From: an uncultured Lachnospiraceae bacterium
Lineage (GTDB): Bacteria > Bacillota > Clostridia > Lachnospirales > Lachnospiraceae
Length of the DNA stretch: 58,775 bases
NCBI GenBank assembly: GCA_902762955.1
Contig: CACWQH010000011.1
Span: 1-58,775 of the forward strand
Reading direction: 5' to 3'
In this document: in pieces, positions 54,622 through 58,775 of the stretch
How the letters are laid out: each line of letters starts with the position of its first letter
Position numbering within the stretch: the stretch's first letter is position 1
The notes under the pieces: model-generated
Database searches by the model: none
Told to the model about the DNA's origin: nothing
The model's input: only the letters and a program-made list of their open reading frames with translations
Program-made: the position numbers and the translations under genes

Positions 54622-55635
54622 ATGGACATTGATTTTGTGATTATCTGGGTAGATGGAAGTGATAAAAAATGGCTGCAGGAAAAAAATAAGTATCAAAAAA
54701 ACAGTATTAATATCGATGCTGAAATTAATCGTTACAGAGATTGGGATAACTTAAAATATTGGTTTAGAGGTGTTGAAAAATATGCACCATGGGTAAATAA
54801 AATATTCTTTGTTACATGTGGTCAGTGCCCGGATTGGCTAAATACAAAACATGAAAAATTGGTTATGGTTAATCATGAAGATTATATTCCCAGTGATTAC
54901 CTTCCAACGTTTAGTTCTCACCCGATAGAGTTGAATTTGCATAGAATAAAGGGTTTGTCTGAGCATTTTGTTTATTTTAATGATGATATGTTTATAACAG
55001 GCAAATCGTTGCCTACTGATTTTTTTTCTTCAGATGGTTTACCGTGTGATTTATTTGTTGAAGAGCCTCCTACGTTTGTAAAAAAAGATGTTTTTAATAA
55101 TATAATAATAAATAATTTAATTTTGGTAAATTCAAAATTTGACAGGCAAGAAGTATTAAATAAAAATAAAAAGAAAATATATAGCACAGTAAATAAAAAA
55201 GTTTATATTAAAAATAAAATATTTTCGCTAATGAAGAGACATGAATTCTTTGGTATAGAGTTTTCACATCTGCCACAGCCGTTTTTGAAATCAATGTTTG
55301 ATGAAGTGTGGAGTGAAAATTACGACGTATTAGATGAGGTTTGTAAAAATAAGTTCAGAAGTATCGATGATGTTAATCAATATGTTGTAAAATATTATCA
55401 ACTGTTAAAAGGAAAATTTGAACCATACAACTGGAAAAGGAAAGGAATTGCGTTTCAGTTAGATGATATATATGATAACAATATAGAGGAAGCTTGTAAG
55501 TGTATTGCTTCTGATGACTATAATTTAGTCTGTTTAAATGATTCAAAAATTAAAAATTTTGATAAAACTAAAGGAATAATCAACAATATATTTGAGAAGA
55601 AATTTTCTGAGAAAAGTAAATTTGAGATTGATTAG
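54622..55635 (+). CDS. Stealth-family sugar phosphotransferase
   Basis: A 337-residue protein with the Stealth conserved regions: CR1 IDFVIIWVDGSDKKW (residues 3-17), CR2 RYRDWDNLKYWFRGVEKYAPWV and NKIFFVTCGQ (about 36-70), with FVYFNDDMFITG, and a later FSHLPQPFLKSM (CR3-like) plus a C-terminal FRSIDDVNQY segment. Stealth enzymes transfer hexose-1-phosphate units, as in GlcNAc-1-phosphotransferase and several bacterial capsules. Locus 2 may therefore contain phosphodiester linkages. The gene is AT-rich like its neighbours. Start ATG 54622, preceded by AGAGGAA. Confidence 0.92.
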   Translation: MDIDFVIIWVDGSDKKWLQEKNKYQKNSINIDAEINRYRDWDNLKYWFRGVEKYAPWVNKIFFVTCGQCPDWLNTKHEKLVMVNHEDYIPSDYLPTFSSHPIELNLHRIKGLSEHFVYFNDDMFITGKSLPTDFFSSDGLPCDLFVEEPPTFVKKDVFNNIIINNLILVNSKFDRQEVLNKNKKKIYSTVNKKVYIKNKIFSLMKRHEFFGIEFSHLPQPFLKSMFDEVWSENYDVLDEVCKNKFRSIDDVNQYVVKYYQLLKGKFEPYNWKRKGIAFQLDDIYDNNIEEACKCIASDDYNLVCLNDSKIKNFDKTKGIINNIFEKKFSEKSKFEID

Positions 55636-55645
55636 AGGAAGAAGA

Positions 55646-56737
55646 ATGAATTATTATATTGAGGAAATTCGTTTAGAAAAAGATAAAGAATCTGTAAAAA
55701 AACATGCGGGTGGAAAAGCTCGTGAAGATGTCCATAGTATTTTGATAAAAGAAAAATATACTCCTATTGAAATAAAAATATCAGATGATAACAGAGAAAA
55801 AGCAGGAAAATTAGATAAAATTAAGATGCATTGGGATGTATACACAAAATGGAAGCGTTCATTGAAAGGATTAAAAAAAGGGGATTCGATAGTTTTTCAA
55901 TATCCGATCTTAGACCATTCGCTATTTATGGGAAGATTAGGTCGAAAATTGAGGAAGAAAGGTGTTAAGGTAATATTATTAGTTCATGATTTATCATTAT
56001 TCAGAACATATAAGGATATAAAGAAGAGTATAAAAATAAGACAGTATATTGAAGAAGAAATAATGCTTAAACAAGCCTATAAAATTATTGTGCATAATGA
56101 AAAGATGAAGCAGGCTTTAAATGAAAAGGGTTTTGATGTTAATAAAATGATTAGTTTGGAATTGTTTGATTATATTATTCCAAACTTTAAAGAAATACCT
56201 CAAAGGGAATACAAAAATAAAAAGACCATAATTGTAGCCGGAAATTTGATGAAAAGCAAGACGGGATATATATATAAATTACCGGAGGATGTTAAGTTTA
56301 ATTTATATGGAGTAGGTTATGAGGGATCCTTACAAAAGGATAATATTACTTATATGGGCTCATTTTTACCTGAAAAACTACCGTTTGAAATGGTTGGAGA
56401 TTTTGGATTGGTTTGGGATGGACCGGACTCTGATGCATGTACAGGTACTTATGGAGAATACCTTAAGGTCAATAACCCTCATAAAACGTCTTTGTATTTA
56501 GCTAGTGGACTTCCTGTAATCATTTGGAAAGATGCGGCTTTAGCAGAATATGTAACTAAAAATGGAGTCGGACTTGTAGTGAATTCTTTAAATGATATTT
56601 CTGATATTATTAAAGAATTATCTGAAAAAGACTATATGGAAATGATAAATAATGTAAAAACAATCCAAAAAAAGCTTCTGGAGGGTTATTATTTGAAAAA
56701 TGCATTATTAAAATGTGGTGAAAAAGGTATAGTATAG
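55646..56737 (+). CDS. Gtf3/GalF-transferase-like glycosyltransferase
   Basis: A 363-residue GT-B-type enzyme. VHDLSLFRTYKDIK (about residue 115), LIVHNEKMKQAL-like IIVHNEKMKQAL (about 150), an LVWDGPDSDACTGTYGEYLKVNNPHKTS stretch (about 255-282), and the GLPVIIWKDAALAEYVTKNGVG sequence near the C-terminus resemble Gtf3-type and WbbI-like galactofuranosyltransferases. The activity is inferred from that resemblance. The frame is open from 55592, but the ATG at 55646, 10 nt past the Stealth stop with AGAGGAAG upstream, is the start. It lies between the Stealth and acyltransferase genes. Confidence 0.78.
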   Translation: MNYYIEEIRLEKDKESVKKHAGGKAREDVHSILIKEKYTPIEIKISDDNREKAGKLDKIKMHWDVYTKWKRSLKGLKKGDSIVFQYPILDHSLFMGRLGRKLRKKGVKVILLVHDLSLFRTYKDIKKSIKIRQYIEEEIMLKQAYKIIVHNEKMKQALNEKGFDVNKMISLELFDYIIPNFKEIPQREYKNKKTIIVAGNLMKSKTGYIYKLPEDVKFNLYGVGYEGSLQKDNITYMGSFLPEKLPFEMVGDFGLVWDGPDSDACTGTYGEYLKVNNPHKTSLYLASGLPVIIWKDAALAEYVTKNGVGLVVNSLNDISDIIKELSEKDYMEMINNVKTIQKKLLEGYYLKNALLKCGEKGIV

Positions 56738-56746
56738 GTATTAATT

Positions 56747-57913
56747 ATGGATAATAAAATAAAAAATAGAAATCCAAACATTGATTTGATACGTGTATTA
56801 GCATGTTATGGAGTAATATCTATTCATTTTTTTTGGAGAAGCGGACAATATAGTGAAATAATAAATTACAGACGGATGTATGCTATGGTTTTCTTTAGAG
56901 AACTATTTATGTATTGTGTACCAATGTTTATTATGTTGTCGGGATATCTTGAGAACAAGAAGCAAATATCTAAATCGTACTATAAAAAAATAGTAAAAGT
57001 TTTATTTATTTATGTAGCGGCTTCATTTTTTTGTTATTATGGTTTGCCGTTTTTGTATAATTTTTTTAAGACAAATTGGGGATTGCCGGATGTAGACTTT
57101 GAAAATAATTCATTTAAAGGATTTATTAAAGGAGTGTTAAGCTTTAGAGCAGCTCCGTATTCATGGTACATAGAAATGTATATAGGATTGTTTCTTATAA
57201 TTCCTTTTTTGAACATTTTGTTTAGAAACTTAACATCTAAAGAGAAACTAATTTTATTGGTAGTATTATTTTTAATAACATCATTACCAAGCATAATTAA
57301 TGTATACTATTTTGACAATAAACAATGGTGGATAGAACCGGCAAATGGTAATTATAGATTAAATAATGCTGAATTTCAAAAAATAATTCCTGATTGGTGG
57401 AGGGGATGTTATCCTATTTTATATTATTACATAGGCTCTTATTTTTCGGATAGAAAAATTAAAATTAAACCAATAGTAAATATTTTACTTATTCTATTTA
57501 CAGTTGCTTTATCAGGAGGATATAGTTTATGGAGAAGTCATAATTTTACCTTTCAAAGTGGACTTTGGAATGATTGGAATTCAGCTTTTAATGTTGTTTT
57601 AACTGCTTTGATTTTTATACTTTTGCTAAATTTGAAATTAGATAATATGTCAGTTTTTTGGAAGAAAGCGATGACATTTATATCTGATTTGTGTTTGGGA
57701 ATATATTTGGTGTCTTATGTATTTGATAAAATCTTTTATCCAAAATTGGAAATGATAGTTCCTGTTGTAAATAAAAGACTTGAGTATTATTTCATTATTG
57801 TTCCGATCATATTTATTTGTTCTGCTTTTATATCATTTATAATAAATACATTATACAACGTTATATTGGTTTTAATGAAAAAAATAAGGAATTTATTGAG
57901 TGAAAATGGGTAG
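56747..57913 (+). CDS. Acyltransferase family 3 (O-acetyltransferase-like)
   Basis: A 388-residue protein with about ten membrane segments. The N-terminal NIDLIRVLACYGVISIHFFWRSG contains the conserved R and H of acyltransferase 3, and FIMLSGYL follows in the third helix with the SGY motif. WYIEMYIGLFLIIPFLNILF and a C-terminal LVSYVFDKIFYP match OafA/WecH-type enzymes. It transfers acetyl or other acyl groups to the glycan. It overlaps the next gene by 14 nt. Confidence 0.9.
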   Translation: MDNKIKNRNPNIDLIRVLACYGVISIHFFWRSGQYSEIINYRRMYAMVFFRELFMYCVPMFIMLSGYLENKKQISKSYYKKIVKVLFIYVAASFFCYYGLPFLYNFFKTNWGLPDVDFENNSFKGFIKGVLSFRAAPYSWYIEMYIGLFLIIPFLNILFRNLTSKEKLILLVVLFLITSLPSIINVYYFDNKQWWIEPANGNYRLNNAEFQKIIPDWWRGCYPILYYYIGSYFSDRKIKIKPIVNILLILFTVALSGGYSLWRSHNFTFQSGLWNDWNSAFNVVLTALIFILLLNLKLDNMSVFWKKAMTFISDLCLGIYLVSYVFDKIFYPKLEMIVPVVNKRLEYYFIIVPIIFICSAFISFIINTLYNVILVLMKKIRNLLSENG

Positions 57914-58574
57914 ATATATTTATAGTAAGATATTTTTAACTGAAAAGTATAAAAATGAAATGATATCTAAGCTTGTTAAAGCTTTTGAGATATTTTATTG
58001 TATCGTGTTTTCTGTGTTTTTATATACCGGATTTGTTGCTACAACTATGAGAATTGTAGATTGGCCGGATAATTTACACGAAAATATACAAAATGTTTTG
58101 TGGTGGGTGGTTGGAATAAAATTCTTTCTAAACCTAATCAATGGTGATATAGATTTAAAAAGAACTATTTTTATTATAATTGCTTTAATATCAGGAATCA
58201 TGTGTTTTAATTTGACAAAAGGTTATGACATAGTATTGGACGTTATGGTTTTAATAATAGGAGCTATAAATATAGATTATAAAAATATTGTTAAATTATA
58301 TTTAATTGTTAGCATTTTGGTTACGATACATGTTATTATACAAAGCAAATCAGGTGAAGTTGTAGATTTAATATACTATAGAGGATCACATATAAGAGAT
58401 TCTTTTGGTTTCGTTTATCCAACGGATTTTGCAGCACATATATTTTTTATTGTATGTGCATGGATAGTTTTTAGACAAGAAAAATGTACTTATTTGGAAT
58501 TGTTTTTCTTTTTGGTTTTAGCTGTATTATTGCAATATTATTGTCAAAAAAATGTCAGATCTCTCAAGGGATGA
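57900..58574 (+). pseudogene. Wzy-like O-antigen polymerase, 3'-truncated by an IS element
   Basis: The remaining 224 residues have about six to seven hydrophobic segments and contain GSHIRDSFGFVYPTDFAAHIFFIVCAWIVF, a recognisable loop of Wzy/O-antigen ligase-type proteins. Polymerases are usually about 400 residues, so roughly half is missing. The last 11 codons after LLQYYC (QKNVRSLKG) are encoded by sequence that looks like an insertion-sequence end. I chose the GTG at 57900 with AAGGA 9 nt upstream; ATG 57906 is the alternative. It overlaps the acyltransferase gene by 14 nt. The product is probably inactive. Confidence 0.75.
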
Positions 58575-58775
58575 GTATATTAAAATGAAAAAATGTCGGT
58601 TGTATGCAGAGTATGGTAAGTGAGGTATATTATCTAAGGAAAGCACTATCGGTTTGCAAATGATTTGATTTTTAAGTGTAAAGTGTAAAATAAAAATGTC
58701 GTTTTAGTGGAAAATAAAAATGTAGGTTTCCACTATGAGTGATATTCTTATTCATGGAGGTGTTATCCATGGATC
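58542..58775 (+). mobile_element. Left end of an IS21-family-like insertion sequence (cut by the window edge)
   Basis: From TGTC at 58542, the motif AAAAATGTC recurs at about 58546-58556, 58588-58596 and 58692-58700, and as AAAAATGTAGG at 58716-58726. Repeated end motifs of this kind are typical of IS21-family terminal regions. GTGGAAA (58707-58714) and TTTCCAC (58727-58733) form an inverted repeat. ATG at 58769, with GGAGG at 58756-58760, could begin istA, but only a few codons are in the window. The true left boundary and any target duplication cannot be fixed from here. Confidence 0.6.

Overview
The window reads as chromosomal DNA of a low-GC, Gram-positive anaerobe, most likely a Lachnospiraceae-type Clostridium (inference). 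The pointers are a T-box leader in front of aspS-gatCAB, a short archaeal/eukaryal-type ProRS, a CotS-like spore-coat kinase homologue, two FeoA genes before FeoB with a Cys-rich Feo partner, AGGAGG-type ribosome binding sites, and cell-surface polymer genes built on CDP-alditol phosphotransferases. All confident genes lie on the + strand.

Layout. (1) 0.04-1.2 kb: a large imperfect hairpin, then dapF. (2) 1.3-9.6 kb: surface-polymer locus 1, with an initiating polyprenyl-phosphate sugar transferase, a TarI-like cytidylyltransferase plus a sugar dehydrogenase/epimerase, a TagGH-like ABC exporter, two CDP-glycerol-type phosphotransferases and a GT2. It looks like a teichoic-acid-like polyol-phosphate polymer. 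(3) 9.6-10.9 kb: an ORC/STAND-like ATPase with a C-terminal helix-turn-helix, behind an array of AT-rich direct repeats. (4) 10.95-18.4 kb: promoter, T-box, aspS-gatC-gatA-gatB, then rfbB and rfbA of dTDP-rhamnose synthesis. (5) 18.4-28.7 kb: a giant hairpin (about 320 nt), a membrane protein with an Asn-rich tail, a GGDEF-PAS gene cut by an in-frame TGA, an RluA-type pseudouridine synthase, proS, cca, a cotS-like gene, a PEGA lipoprotein and a phosphohexomutase. (6) 28.7-31.9 kb: a third long hairpin, tRNA-Ser(CGA), and a fused MacB/FtsX-type ABC transporter. (7) 31.9-36.0 kb: a ferrous-iron locus (feoA-feoA-feoB, Cys-rich membrane protein, HMA-type protein, NifX-like protein) with DtxR-like palindromes. 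(8) 36.1-39.2 kb: a beta-helix lipoprotein and a UDPGP-family uridylyltransferase. (9) 39.2-58.6 kb: polysaccharide locus 2, starting from a strong promoter: rfbC, Wzm, Wzt with a carbohydrate-binding tail, methyltransferase, a kinase-like/coiled-coil/double-GT2 protein, a second initiating transferase, a multipass protein split in two, epimerase, DUF4422, GalF-transferase-like proteins, a tandem GT4, Stealth phosphotransferase, acyltransferase and a broken Wzy-like gene. (10) The window ends inside what looks like the left end of an IS21-type insertion sequence that truncated the Wzy-like gene.

How it fits together. Phosphohexomutase, RfbA, RfbB, RfbC and the UDPGP enzyme supply activated sugars. 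No RfbD is visible. Two initiating transferases and two ABC exporters imply two surface polymers, one TagGH-like without a glycan-binding tail and one Wzm/Wzt-like with one. The least ordinary parts are the WbdD-like arrangement in locus 2, the family of very long hairpins, the repeat-fronted ATPase, and several broken or split genes (GGDEF-PAS, the split membrane protein, the IS-truncated Wzy). From about 46 kb onward the DNA becomes visibly richer in A and T, as expected for an exchangeable capsule region.
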